Assembly: GCA_000531095.1 (NCBI GenBank)
Contig: HG799468.1
Span: forward strand, 52,060-116,059
DNA: 64,000 nucleotides
Direction of reading: 5' to 3'
From: Gemmata massiliana
GTDB lineage: Bacteria > Planctomycetota > Planctomycetia > Gemmatales > Gemmataceae
How positions within the stretch are numbered: position 1 is the stretch's first letter; each line of letters begins with the position of its first letter. Shown here piece after piece: positions 8,993 to 17,910 of this stretch. Position numbers and translations under genes: made by a program. The notes beneath the pieces are model-generated. The model searched no databases and was not told where the DNA came from. It saw only the letters and a program-made list of their open reading frames with translations.

Positions 8993-9759
8993 TCGGACTC
9001 GATCGCGAAGAAGTGAACGACCTTAAGTCACGTGTCGCGTGCCGCATCGTTTCCTTCGACATGATGCCGAAAGTGCAGATCCGCGACCAACGGCTCTACC
9101 TCGCGCGGTTCGGCACCTGGGACTGGGCCGGGCCGGTTGATAAGGTCGTGTTCCACGGGATCTTCGAGAACGATTTGCCCGGGATCACCGCACTGGCGCT
9201 ATGGGGCGGGCCGTGCTTGCCGAGCGCGTCCGGGCTACTCGATTGCCGCCCGCGCATCGCGAACCTGGCCCGCGTCCGGAAGGTGTCGCGATTCGCCACC
9301 CTGCCCCGCTCCTACACCGACGCCGGAACGACCTTCAGCACAGACACGCTGTCCGTCGCAAAATGGGGCGAATGGCACTGTGGTGAGGGGAAAGAGTGCT
9401 TTGCCGAAACGTGGACCGCGAGCGCACCGTCGCTCATCGAGCCATTTTTGGACGGCGAAGCCGTGCGCGTGACGGCCATCGGCGACGTGCTTTTCCAACT
9501 CCGACTCGGTGGGGACAACTGGAAGAAATCCATTCACCACGCGACCGCGGCGTTCATGCCGTTGAATGAAGCACTTGCCGCGGATGTGTGCGCACTTCGA
9601 GATCATTTCGACCTCGCGGTGTGCGCGGCCGACTACATCGTTTCCCCCGACGGGACACCCAATCTGCTCGAACTGAATCACGTGCCCAACGTCACACAAT
9701 TCCCGGAAATTCGTGCCGTTTATCTCGATTTTACCGCGCACTGGATCGGTGGGCATTGA
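8968..9759 (+). CDS. ATP-grasp-like protein, substrate unknown
   Basis: 263 aa starting at ATG 8968 inside the end of the preceding gene. The C-terminal half has the hallmarks of a RimK-like ATP-grasp ligase: a strand-loop with acidic residues (SLIEPFLDGEAVRVTAIGDVLFQLRLGGDNWKKS) and the metal-binding end (CAADYIVSPDGTPNLLELNHVPNV, where E and N would bind Mg-ATP). The N-terminal half (ALIGLDREEVNDLKSRV) is unlike standard pre-ATP-grasp domains. No ligase partner or peptide substrate gene is obvious nearby. ATP-grasp is moderately sure; the reaction is unknown. Confidence 0.7.
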   Translation: MSTETVALIGLDREEVNDLKSRVACRIVSFDMMPKVQIRDQRLYLARFGTWDWAGPVDKVVFHGIFENDLPGITALALWGGPCLPSASGLLDCRPRIANLARVRKVSRFATLPRSYTDAGTTFSTDTLSVAKWGEWHCGEGKECFAETWTASAPSLIEPFLDGEAVRVTAIGDVLFQLRLGGDNWKKSIHHATAAFMPLNEALAADVCALRDHFDLAVCAADYIVSPDGTPNLLELNHVPNVTQFPEIRAVYLDFTAHWIGGH

Positions 9760-9839
9760 GGGGCGCAACCTGTCCGTAGAACGCCTCACCACTAAGATGT
9801 CAAGCGATTACTCAAATTTTGCAAAGGGGATTCGCTTCG

Positions 9840-10946
9840 ATGGCCACCACTTCGATTACGCGACTCTACGGACTCGGTCTCACGCCCGGTAAACTGCGCG
9901 GGCTGCAGCGCATCAGCAACGCGAACGGCACGCTGACGATGGTCGCCACCGACCAGAACAGCTCCATGATCTCGATGATGAAGAAGGCGACGAAGGAGGC
10001 CACCGGCGCCGACCGCGAGCCGACCTACGCCGAGATCGCGGACGCGAAGGTGATGCTGTCGCGCGCGCTCGCGCCGCACTGCTCGGGCCTGCTCGTGGAC
10101 GGGTTCTACGGCTACGCCAGCACCGTTTCCGCGTTCGCGGTGCCGCCCAGCACGGGGCTGCTCATCCGCGTCGAGAAGTCCGGGGCCGACAAGAACGCGG
10201 CCGGCGCGCCGTGCGGCGAGGTCGAGCCGGGCTGGAGCGTCGCGAAGATCAAGCGCTGCGGGGCCGACGCGGTGAAGCTGCTCGCGCAGTTCGAGCCGGA
10301 CGAACTCGACTCGGCCGAGCGCAACTTCGCGTTCACGCAGCAGATCTACGACGAGTGCATCAAGCACGACATCCTGTTCCTGTTGGAACCGCTGCACTTC
10401 GCGTACAAGATCAACGGCGTCGAGGAAGCGAAGGACAAGGTCGCGGCGCGCAAGGCCAAGACCGTCATCGACACCGCGAAGTACCTGAGCCGCTACTGCG
10501 ACATCTACAAAGCCGAGTTCCCCGGCACGTTCGGCGTCGAGTCGGACGCGCAACTGATGGACAACCTGAAGCGGCTCAACGACGTCTGTGTCAAGCCGTG
10601 GGTGCTCCTGTCCGCGGGCGTCGACTACGACAAGTACAAGAAGCAAGTTGAGATGGCGATGAAGGCCGGGGCCAGCGGCATCCTCGGCGGCCGGGCGTTC
10701 TGGAAGGAGTTCTTCACCTACGCTTCCCCGGCCGACCGCCAGAAGTTCGCCGAAACCGAGTGCGTGCGCCGCGTGCAGGAGACGGACGCGATCGTGAAGA
10801 GCGGCACGCCGTGGTTCGCGAAGTACGACCTCACGCTGGAAGAGTTGCACGGCATCCGCACGACGGACGGCTGGCACGCCCGCTACGGCGGTGGCACCGC
10901 CACCAAGGGCGCGAGCAGCCCGTCCGACCCCAACGCGGTGTATTGA
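9840..10946 (+). CDS. LacD-type tagatose-1,6-bisphosphate aldolase-like protein
   Basis: 368 aa class I aldolase of the LacD/DeoC-like TIM-barrel group, cleaving a ketose bisphosphate to dihydroxyacetone phosphate and glyceraldehyde 3-phosphate. Supporting segments: MVATDQNSSMISMM (N-terminal strand), LVDGFYGY, WSVAKIKRCGADAVKLLAQF (Schiff-base Lys region), FLLEPLHFAYKINGV, IYKAEFPG (second key Lys), WVLLSAGVDYDKYKKQVEMAM and AGASGILGGRAFWKE. I chose ATG 9840 with AAGGGGA about 9 nt upstream. It stands alone and ends just before a strong hairpin. The exact sugar substrate cannot be read from sequence; sulfofructose-phosphate aldolases have a similar fold. Confidence 0.85.
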   Translation: MATTSITRLYGLGLTPGKLRGLQRISNANGTLTMVATDQNSSMISMMKKATKEATGADREPTYAEIADAKVMLSRALAPHCSGLLVDGFYGYASTVSAFAVPPSTGLLIRVEKSGADKNAAGAPCGEVEPGWSVAKIKRCGADAVKLLAQFEPDELDSAERNFAFTQQIYDECIKHDILFLLEPLHFAYKINGVEEAKDKVAARKAKTVIDTAKYLSRYCDIYKAEFPGTFGVESDAQLMDNLKRLNDVCVKPWVLLSAGVDYDKYKKQVEMAMKAGASGILGGRAFWKEFFTYASPADRQKFAETECVRRVQETDAIVKSGTPWFAKYDLTLEELHGIRTTDGWHARYGGGTATKGASSPSDPNAVY

Positions 10947-10987
10947 TCCTCACTGCGCCAGAGATAACGTGGGCGCAGTAACGTGAG

Positions 10988-11044
10988 AACGCCCGGTTGG
11001 TTCGGAGAGCGACTGACGCTACTCCCCCGAACCAACCGGGCGTT
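10988..11044. terminator. Perfect 18-bp hairpin between convergent genes
   Basis: Arms 10988-11005 (AACGCCCGGTTGGTTCGG) and 11027-11044 are exact reverse complements with a 21-nt loop, followed by CGATTTTG. It lies between the aldolase gene (+) and the FG-GAP gene (-) and probably terminates both. Confidence 0.75.
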
Positions 11045-11082
11045 CGATTTTGTACCGCTAAGCCCTCGACGGCACTCAAACC

Positions 11083-12288
11083 TTACCCGACTGCGATCCC
11101 GCCCAGAATGTCCCAGGGCAGCGCGTAAGCGAGTTCGATCGGGGTCACGTCGATTCCACGGAACGCCCGCAGTTGCGGCGCTCCGCTGGTCAACCCGGTT
11201 GCCACGATGTCGGCGATCCCATCACGGTTCACGTCCGCCGTTGCAAGCCCGAAGCCCGAGTAACCCGACGACGGGTACGACTGGAAGCTCACGCGGGTCG
11301 AACCATCCGCACTAAACACCTTCACGTGCGATGTTCCCACAGCTTGCGTCACGACCTCGGATACACCGTCCCCGTTCACATCCGCCGCCGAGACTCGCAC
11401 GCCACCAGTGAATCCGTTGTACGCCTGGAAACTCGCCAACAGCTCCCGCGTTCGACCGGAGAGCACCTTCACGTGGCCATTCGCTGCTCCCGCCCCAGCG
11501 CCCGTGATGATATCCGCGAACCCATCACGGTTCACGTCCCCGGCGACAACCGATACGCCGCCCCGGAACGTACTGTCGAAGGTCAAGAAACTAGCGAGTT
11601 CCTCACCCTGCAAAAAAGTGCGTCCCGCAAGTTCGTTGTTCGGAGGGAAACTTATTACTGTGCCGTCGGCCCCAGCGTAAACCGATACCCCAGTCGGAAG
11701 CATGTGCGCGGTCACGTTAAACACCTTGACGTGACCGCCCGGAGCGCCCGCTCCGGCCCCGGTCACGATGTCCCCGAACCCGTCACCGTTTACGTCACCG
11801 ACCGCAACCGCGATCCCGCCGTTGAACCCCCGATACGCCAAGAAGTTTGCCAATTCCGCACCCGTCGCACCGTCGAACGCGCGCACGTGCGTGTCGCCAC
11901 CCGCGCCCGCGCCAACCACCAGGTCCGAGATCCCGTCACCGTTCACGTCGCCCGCCGCGACCGAGATTTCACCACGGAAACCCGCGAACGGCTCGACCCG
12001 CAGCACCTCCGCGCCGGTGCGCGAATCGATGAGCCGGGCCAGCGCAAGGCTCCCCGCCGGGCTACCGACCGCGATCACCGTCCGCGGGGTCCGTGGACCC
12101 GGCACCTGTGTGAGCGGCGCACCAACCTCGGGCGCGCTCTGGATCGTTTCGGGGGCGCCCAGGGAAGGCAGCAAAACCGGCACGCGATCGGGCGGTCCGA
12201 CGGCACTCAGATCCGCGGGCGTCAGGCGGTCTTCGAGAGTCTCGATCCCGAGGCGCGTCTTCAGCAGTGCTTGGTTGGAACGGGTCAA
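11083..12288 (-). CDS. FG-GAP/VCBS repeat surface protein
   Basis: 401 aa. It begins with basic residues and the motif LETLEDRLTPADL, a planctomycete-specific N-terminal signature of large exported proteins. It then folds as a beta-propeller of FG-GAP repeats: the calcium-binding unit 'GDVNGDGxxDxVxGAGAGxxxHVKVF' occurs six or seven times (DVNGDGISDLVVGAGAG, DVNGDGFGDIVTGAGAG, DVNRDGFADIITGAGAG, DVNGDGVSEVVTQAVG, DVNRDGIADIVATG). It is likely exported or cell-surface, with no enzymatic motif. It ends facing the hairpin at 10988-11044. Many planctomycetes carry dozens of paralogues. Confidence 0.9.
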   Translation of the reverse strand: MTRSNQALLKTRLGIETLEDRLTPADLSAVGPPDRVPVLLPSLGAPETIQSAPEVGAPLTQVPGPRTPRTVIAVGSPAGSLALARLIDSRTGAEVLRVEPFAGFRGEISVAAGDVNGDGISDLVVGAGAGGDTHVRAFDGATGAELANFLAYRGFNGGIAVAVGDVNGDGFGDIVTGAGAGAPGGHVKVFNVTAHMLPTGVSVYAGADGTVISFPPNNELAGRTFLQGEELASFLTFDSTFRGGVSVVAGDVNRDGFADIITGAGAGAANGHVKVLSGRTRELLASFQAYNGFTGGVRVSAADVNGDGVSEVVTQAVGTSHVKVFSADGSTRVSFQSYPSSGYSGFGLATADVNRDGIADIVATGLTSGAPQLRAFRGIDVTPIELAYALPWDILGGIAVG

Positions 12289-12531
12289 GGCAACCTCACT
12301 CGACTAACTAAGGGCTGGACGGAACGGCACCCGACGGCAAACGCGCTCCCCGGGCAATATCAGCCGCGCGTCTGTCTGTCCATTATCTCGCCACTTCTAA
12401 CGCTCGGATTTGGTGAATTTCAAGCAAACCATACGTACTCAAATAAAAACGAGGTCCACTCACTGCACTTACATTTGCCTGTGATTTGAGGAGACGCTCG
12501 TAAGCAGAAAACTTGCGCGGGCGCGAAACAG

Positions 12532-12569
12532 ATGGGCACCGTCACACTGAATGGGCACCGTCACACTGA
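12532..12569 (+). repeat. 19-bp perfect tandem duplication
   Basis: ATGGGCACCGTCACACTGA occurs twice head-to-tail (12532-12550 and 12551-12569). It is a local duplication of unknown significance; no transposase or matching inverted copy was seen nearby. Confidence 0.85.
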
Positions 12570-12808
12570 GCTGACGGCGCAAAAGATGTGATCGGAATTG
12601 CAGAGGCATTCACCCCCGGCGCGCGGGGCGATTGCCCTCAGTGCCGTGCACGTCGGCTACCGCGCGTGCTTCGAGCGCGACGTGAAACCGGCTCGCGCCC
12701 CCAGTCGATGAAGCGTCAGGTGGTACGCTCGGCTCGCGGCCACAAGGTACGGGCGCTTCGCGAGCGGCGCTGGGGCGCGTAACTGCCCCCAGGAGCCGTC
12801 CCCAGATT

Positions 12809-12895
12809 AGGGAGCGCCGTACTTGTCGTGGTGCTCCAGGACCGCACCCGCGCCGTATCGCTCGAACAGCGGGCACCAGTTCTTCCGGTTCTCGG
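12809..12895 (-). pseudogene. Possible metallophosphoesterase C-terminal relic
   Basis: One minus-strand frame reads ENRKNWCPLFERYGAGAVLEHH followed by DKYGAP and a stop. This resembles the 'W.PLFEkYgVDLVLsGHDH.Y' block of purple-acid/calcineurin-like phosphoesterases, with the GHDH metal motif degraded to EHHD. A different frame just upstream reads WPVLLVHVQPG, similar to the preceding strand of that family. The match is short and the gene is clearly not functional. Confidence 0.35.
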
Positions 12896-13523
12896 CCCCG
12901 GCTGCACGTGCACCAGAAGGACCGGCCAGGCATCCCGACGAAGCACCGGTCCGAGCCCCGCACCGCGTTGGCCTTGGCGGTCGAGTCAGGGTACCAAACG
13001 CGGATATGGTTGTTGACTATTGGCAAATAATCGTGAATCTGGTGACAGGACAAAAAGCAATCGGCACCAACCGTTCCCCGGCGCGCGAAGTGTGATTTCG
13101 CGTTCGCACGACCACCACGCTGGTACAGCCGGTAAGTTTTTGGCAAGGATTTTCCCATGTTCCGGCTATCAGACGCGATCGTCGGTCGGACTTACAGGGC
13201 GGATGTGTCCGAAAGCTCATTACCCTCCGCGACGAGCAAAAGGAAGGAACCCGTTTGGACGACTACAGCAGCAATCAGAACAAACACTGTACGAATGAAC
13301 GTCTTAATAAAGTGCGCCGGTTACTCGCCCTTTGATAGGGTGTGGGATCACCGGCTATCGAGGTGTGGTGCGGGACGGCGAATGGGGGCGAACGGCGAAA
13401 CCAACCCGTCTTACCAAACAGTTTGGGAAAATAGAACGCGGTACTGCATTCGCTAACACACAACAGTGGCAACAGATACTGAACTGAAATTATCTATTAG
13501 CTTTGTCAGACGCGCGATGAGTA

Positions 13524-14618
13524 ATGAGTAGCCCGCAACTCAACCCCGTCTCCCGCGCGCCGGGTACTCGGCGCCTCGGGGTGTCGACCGTTGCCGTGAT
13601 TCTGCTTGGCGCCGTTGCCTATTGGCAATGGGTGGGCGCCGCGGATCGGCGCGAGGACGCACTCCGACTCGCCAAGGAGGGGCGGTTGGCCGAGGCCGAA
13701 CCACTTCTCCAGGCGACCGTTGAGCGCGACGGGAACGACGCGGAGGTCGTTGCGGCTCTCGCGCTCGCGAAATTGGGCGGAACCGACGCCGGCGCAGCGG
13801 AACGGTATCTGTCCAAGTGGTGCGAGCTGCGACCCACCGAAGCGCGCCCGTTCCAACTGCGCATGGACTTGCGGCACCGGGTGGCACGAGGGTTGGCCCT
13901 CCAAGCCGATCGGCAGCGCGTAATGGAAACGGCACTCTCGGACGGGCGCCGGGCGCTGGAACTCGACCCGACCAACGACCCGGTCCGGCGCGAGGTCGCG
14001 TGGCTCGCGCTTCAGGTGGGGCGATTCTTCGATGCGGAAATCGAGTGCCGGCGGTGCCTCGCCGCTTCTCCGCGCGACGGCTGGTTGAACTACCTCTTGG
14101 CCAAAATCTGCCACGCACAGGGGAAACGCACCGACGCCGAAGCCGCCATCGATCCCGTTGTGCGGGCACGGCCGGATTTCGCCGAGGCGCTGGTACTCCG
14201 CGCCACGCTCTACTACGAATCCGAACAGCCCGACAGCGCCGTCGCCCTGCTGCGTCAAGCACTTGCGTTGAAAGAATGCCCCCGCCGCGAGTGCCTGTAC
14301 CGGCTCGGGCTCGCTCTGGCCGCAACCGGGCAGCCCGACGAGGCGAAGAAGGCACTGGCTGAAGTGGACCTGCTGAACCTGACGGGAGCGGTCGCGAACG
14401 ATTACTTTCCGAACAACCCGGCGATGCGGGTTCAAATCGCCGAAGCGATGCTCGGCGTCGGCCGACTGTCGGACGCGAACGCGGAACTCGATACGCTCCT
14501 CGCCGCGGACCCCAACTTCGCCCCGGCCCACCGCGTCAAGGCGGTCTATTACGACCGCGTGGGCCAACCCGCCCAGGCAGCCGAGCACCGCCGGCGAACC
14601 GCCCAGGACGCCCCATGA
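13524..14618 (+). CDS. Membrane-anchored TPR protein, first of a tandem pair
   Basis: 364 aa. An N-terminal anchor helix (VSTVAVILLGAVAYWQWVGAA) is followed by tetratricopeptide-like helical repeats (EDALRLAKEGRLAEAEPLLQATVERDGNDAEVVAAL...; DGRRALELDPTNDPVRREVAWLALQVGRFFDAEIECRRCL...; LVLRATLYYESEQPDSAVALLRQAL). It is likely periplasmic or on the outer face of the membrane, acting as a protein-protein scaffold. Its ATGA overlap with the next gene implies translational coupling to the ASPIC/UnbV protein, so the two probably work together. The same two-gene layout is repeated immediately downstream. Confidence 0.85.
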   Translation: MSSPQLNPVSRAPGTRRLGVSTVAVILLGAVAYWQWVGAADRREDALRLAKEGRLAEAEPLLQATVERDGNDAEVVAALALAKLGGTDAGAAERYLSKWCELRPTEARPFQLRMDLRHRVARGLALQADRQRVMETALSDGRRALELDPTNDPVRREVAWLALQVGRFFDAEIECRRCLAASPRDGWLNYLLAKICHAQGKRTDAEAAIDPVVRARPDFAEALVLRATLYYESEQPDSAVALLRQALALKECPRRECLYRLGLALAATGQPDEAKKALAEVDLLNLTGAVANDYFPNNPAMRVQIAEAMLGVGRLSDANAELDTLLAADPNFAPAHRVKAVYYDRVGQPAQAAEHRRRTAQDAP

Positions 14619-16354
14619 CTACTCCCCGCCGAATCGCGCTCGTGAGTGCCCTCGGAGCCGTGGTGCTGGCAGCGGGAGCATTCTTCTTTGCATCCCGAAA
14701 ACCGAATACAGACCCGACGCCCATTGGAACCGATCCTGGCCCCGAAGCCGGGGTGCCGTGGTTCGTGGACGTAACGCGGGACGCTGGCATCGATTTCATC
14801 CACTTCGACCCGACGACCGATGCGCACTTCATTCAAGAAACAATGGGCAGCGGGATCGGGTGGATCGACTACGACGCCGACGGGTGGCCCGATCTGTTCT
14901 GCATCCAGGACGCCCCGGTTCGCTCGTCCGGCAACCTGACCAGTAACCGCCTCTACCGCAACAACCGCGACGGCACGTTTGCCGATGTCACTGAGAAAGC
15001 CGGGCTCGTGCGTACCGGGTTCGGCCAGGGCTGCGCCGTTGGCGATTTCGACAATGACGGCTTTGACGATTTGGTCGTCACCTACATGGGCGGGTTGGTC
15101 CTGTACCGCAACAACGGAAACGGGACGTTCACGGACGTTACTGCGACCGCGCGGCTCACCAACCCTCACTGGGGAACGAGTTGCGCGTGGGGGGACATTG
15201 ATGGTGACGGGCGCCTCGATCTCTACGTCTGTAACTACGTTGAAGTCGATATCGACCATTACCCGCTCTGCGAACGGGACAAAAAGCTGTTCGTGTGTCC
15301 GCCGACGAGTTTCCCGCACGTTCGCCACCGCCTGTTCCGCAACAATGGCGACGGTACCTTCACAGACGTAACCGCTCCCTCCGGGATCGCGGACGCGCCT
15401 CCGGCTCCCGGTCTCGGGGTCGTCGCCGCGGACCTGGACGGCGACGGGCGCCTCGACCTCTACGTCGCGAACGACCTCAAAGCCCAATACCTGTTCCACA
15501 ACCAGGGAAACGGGCGGTTCGTTGAGAAGGGGCTGCTCTCCGGCGCCGGGTTGGGCGCGACCGGGCAACCCGTATCCGGCATGGGCGTGGAAGCATTCGA
15601 CGCGGACGGCACCGGGCGCCCGTCCCTGTTCGTCACCAATTTCTACAACCAACCGAACGTCCTGTTCCGCAACCGAGGCAGCATGCGGTTCTGGGAGGGA
15701 GCGGCCGAAACCGGGTTGGCCGGCCGCCGGGACCGGCTCGGGTTCGGTACCGTAGTGATCGACGCGAACCTGGACGGGCGCCCCGACTTGGCCGTCGCTA
15801 ACGGGCACCTTCACCGAGACGCCGAAGAAGTGTACCGCGCCCCGTATGCTCAACGCGCGCAACTGTTCGTTGGCACCGGCCCCGGATCGTACCGCGACGC
15901 ATCGGACCGAACCGGTCCGTATTTCCGCGAACCGCGCGTCGGGCGCGGGTTGGCGTGGGCGGATTTCGACAACGACGGCAAGCCGGACCTGGTGTTCAGT
16001 CACGTCGGCGGTTCCCCGACTCTACTCCACAACCGCACCGAAACAACCAACACGTGGCTCGGGCTGGAACTGGTCGGCGACGGCACACGCAGTAACCGGA
16101 ACGCGATCGGGGCGCGAATCGAAGTTCGGACCGCAAACGGGGCGCAGGTGCGGTTCGTGAACGGAGGGGGAAGTTACCTGTCGGCAAGCGAGCGCCGACA
16201 ACTGATTGGGCTAGGCGCGGATGAATCTGCACGAGTAACCGTGCGGTGGCCTTCCGGACGCGAGCAGGTGTGCCAGGACGTTCCCGGGCGCCGCTGGTGG
16301 CGAATCACCGAAGGAGCGGACAAACCCGTTCCACTGCCGATTGCCGGTCGCTAA
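14615..16354 (+). CDS. ASPIC/UnbV (CRTAC1-like) FG-GAP protein, first copy
   Basis: 579 aa. It has an N-terminal signal/anchor (LVSALGAVVLAAGAFFFAS), then VCBS/FG-GAP propeller repeats with calcium-binding loops (DYDADGWPDLF, DFDNDGFDDLVV, DIDGDGRLDLYV, DLDGDGRLDLYV, DFDNDGKPDLVF) and the paired phrase 'LYRNNGNGTFTDVT'. It ends in an ASPIC/UnbV domain (TWLGLELVGDGTRSNRNAIGARIEVRTANG, VTVRWPSGREQ). These are exported proteins of unknown biochemical role, abundant in planctomycetes and acidobacteria. Its start codon overlaps the stop of the TPR gene. Confidence 0.92.
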   Translation: MTTPRRIALVSALGAVVLAAGAFFFASRKPNTDPTPIGTDPGPEAGVPWFVDVTRDAGIDFIHFDPTTDAHFIQETMGSGIGWIDYDADGWPDLFCIQDAPVRSSGNLTSNRLYRNNRDGTFADVTEKAGLVRTGFGQGCAVGDFDNDGFDDLVVTYMGGLVLYRNNGNGTFTDVTATARLTNPHWGTSCAWGDIDGDGRLDLYVCNYVEVDIDHYPLCERDKKLFVCPPTSFPHVRHRLFRNNGDGTFTDVTAPSGIADAPPAPGLGVVAADLDGDGRLDLYVANDLKAQYLFHNQGNGRFVEKGLLSGAGLGATGQPVSGMGVEAFDADGTGRPSLFVTNFYNQPNVLFRNRGSMRFWEGAAETGLAGRRDRLGFGTVVIDANLDGRPDLAVANGHLHRDAEEVYRAPYAQRAQLFVGTGPGSYRDASDRTGPYFREPRVGRGLAWADFDNDGKPDLVFSHVGGSPTLLHNRTETTNTWLGLELVGDGTRSNRNAIGARIEVRTANGAQVRFVNGGGSYLSASERRQLIGLGADESARVTVRWPSGREQVCQDVPGRRWWRITEGADKPVPLPIAGR

Positions 16355-16559
16355 ATGCGGCTCGCAAACCACGCAACATCTCTCGGAACGTGTTGCTGAA
16401 AAATCCATCGCAATCACTCGCTCATACATGTAACCTGATCTCGTCAGGTTGTTGGTGGTGCCGGCGGGTATGGCGCTCCTCCTTCTGTGGCCGAGAGCAC
16501 GTGCGAGCCGCTCTGAACGAAGTGCATATCACGTTCGCACGCGCAGATGAGGTGGTCCC

Positions 16560-17870
16560 TTGAGCGCGATTGGAACAAAGGTCACGGCCCGGGTGAAACG
16601 GCACCCGCTACTGGCTCTCAGCGTGCTGCTCGGCGCGGTGGCGCTACTCTGCTGGGGGGGCTACCGCGGCGCGCGTTACTACGAAGCCCGCTCGCACTAC
16701 CAGTCGGCCCAGGAACTCGTCGAGCGGCACGATTGGAAGACCGCATTGGAACACTTGACCGAGGCCCAGCGCCTCGCGCCGAACGATCCCGTGCCCCATC
16801 TTCTCGCCGCGCGCGCCGAGCGCCGACTCGAACATCTCGATGTGGCCAAACGGCACCTGGACACCAGCGAGCGCCTACAAGGGAGAGAAACGCAAGCCAT
16901 TAAGATCGAACGCGCGCTGATCCGCATTCACGAAGGCGCCTTGGTCGAGGTGGAAGAGTTCCTACGCGGGTGCGTCCAACAGGACGACCCCAATTCGGTG
17001 GAAATCCTCGACATCCTCGCGGCCGGGCTCGAAATCAGCTACCGCGACGCCGAAGCCCAGCGGTGCCTGGACGATCTGCTCCGGCGCCAGCCCGACCACT
17101 TCGACGCGCTGGTACGGCGCGGGCGGACGGCCAAGAGCATGGGCTGGTTCGAGGACGCCGTCCTGTACTATGAAAAGGCCCTGGCCGTTCGCCCGGACGT
17201 GGACAGCGTGCGCCTGGCCCTGGCCGAGATCCAGGTGGTTCTCGGCCAGTTCGAGCGCGCAAGAGAGCACTTCGAGCGATTGCACGAACGGCAACCCAAG
17301 AACGCATCCGTCACTTTCGGACTGGCGCGCTGTGCGGCCGGTACCGGGGCGAACGAGCAAGCCCTTCAGTTGTTCAACCAGTTGCTCGCCGCGAACCCCA
17401 ACGACTGGATGGTGCTGACCGAGCGCGGCTGGCTGGCCGTGCAACTCAATCGGCCCCAGGACGGAGAGGCCGACTTGCGCCGGGCCGACGCGCTAGCCCC
17501 GCCCCACGTCCCTCCGACCCAACTCGTGAACTGCTTGCGCTTGCTCGGCAAAACAGACGAGGCGCGCAAGTACCAGGAAAAAGTCGACCGCATCCAAAGC
17601 GACAACAAGCGCGCCGCGGAACTCGGGGGGCTGATCCGCGAGAAGGCGCCCGACGACCCGGAGCCGCGATACGAATTGGGCCAGATCCTGCTCCGCCAGG
17701 GCAAGGCGCGGGACGCCGTCCACTGGTTCGAGACGGCCCTGGCCAAAGACCCCGCGCACCGCAAAACACACGAGGCGCTCGCCGAGTTCTACCAATCGGT
17801 GCGGGCCATCGACCGGGCCGAATACCACCGGCGCGCCCTCCAGGGGCTCCCCGCGACGGCTTCGCACTAG
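16560..17870 (+). CDS. Membrane-anchored TPR protein, second of the tandem pair
   Basis: 436 aa, starting at TTG 16560 with GAGGTGG about 5 nt upstream. A short basic N-terminus and anchor helix (PLLALSVLLGAVALLCWGGYRGA) are followed by about ten TPR-like units (ALEHLTEAQRLAPNDPVPHLLAARAERRLEHLDVAKRHLD; ALVRRGRTAKSMGWFEDAVLYYEKALAVRPDVDSVRLALAE; AVHWFETALAKDPAHRKTHEALAEFYQSV). It has the same architecture as the TPR gene at 13524 but is longer and divergent, so it looks like an old duplication. It is followed 40 bp later by the second ASPIC/UnbV gene. Confidence 0.87.
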   Translation: MSAIGTKVTARVKRHPLLALSVLLGAVALLCWGGYRGARYYEARSHYQSAQELVERHDWKTALEHLTEAQRLAPNDPVPHLLAARAERRLEHLDVAKRHLDTSERLQGRETQAIKIERALIRIHEGALVEVEEFLRGCVQQDDPNSVEILDILAAGLEISYRDAEAQRCLDDLLRRQPDHFDALVRRGRTAKSMGWFEDAVLYYEKALAVRPDVDSVRLALAEIQVVLGQFERAREHFERLHERQPKNASVTFGLARCAAGTGANEQALQLFNQLLAANPNDWMVLTERGWLAVQLNRPQDGEADLRRADALAPPHVPPTQLVNCLRLLGKTDEARKYQEKVDRIQSDNKRAAELGGLIREKAPDDPEPRYELGQILLRQGKARDAVHWFETALAKDPAHRKTHEALAEFYQSVRAIDRAEYHRRALQGLPATASH

Positions 17871-17910
17871 CGCAGCGTCGGAACGAAATACCGACTCAAG
17901 GAACGTATCG

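Larger units (their letters stand above)
12289..13523. other. Intergenic region with relics
   Basis: 1.2 kb without an intact gene. It contains an AT-rich stretch (12400-12480), a 19-bp tandem duplication (12532-12569) and a possible metallophosphoesterase relic on the minus strand (12809-12895). Open frames elsewhere show no family motifs. Confidence 0.5.
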
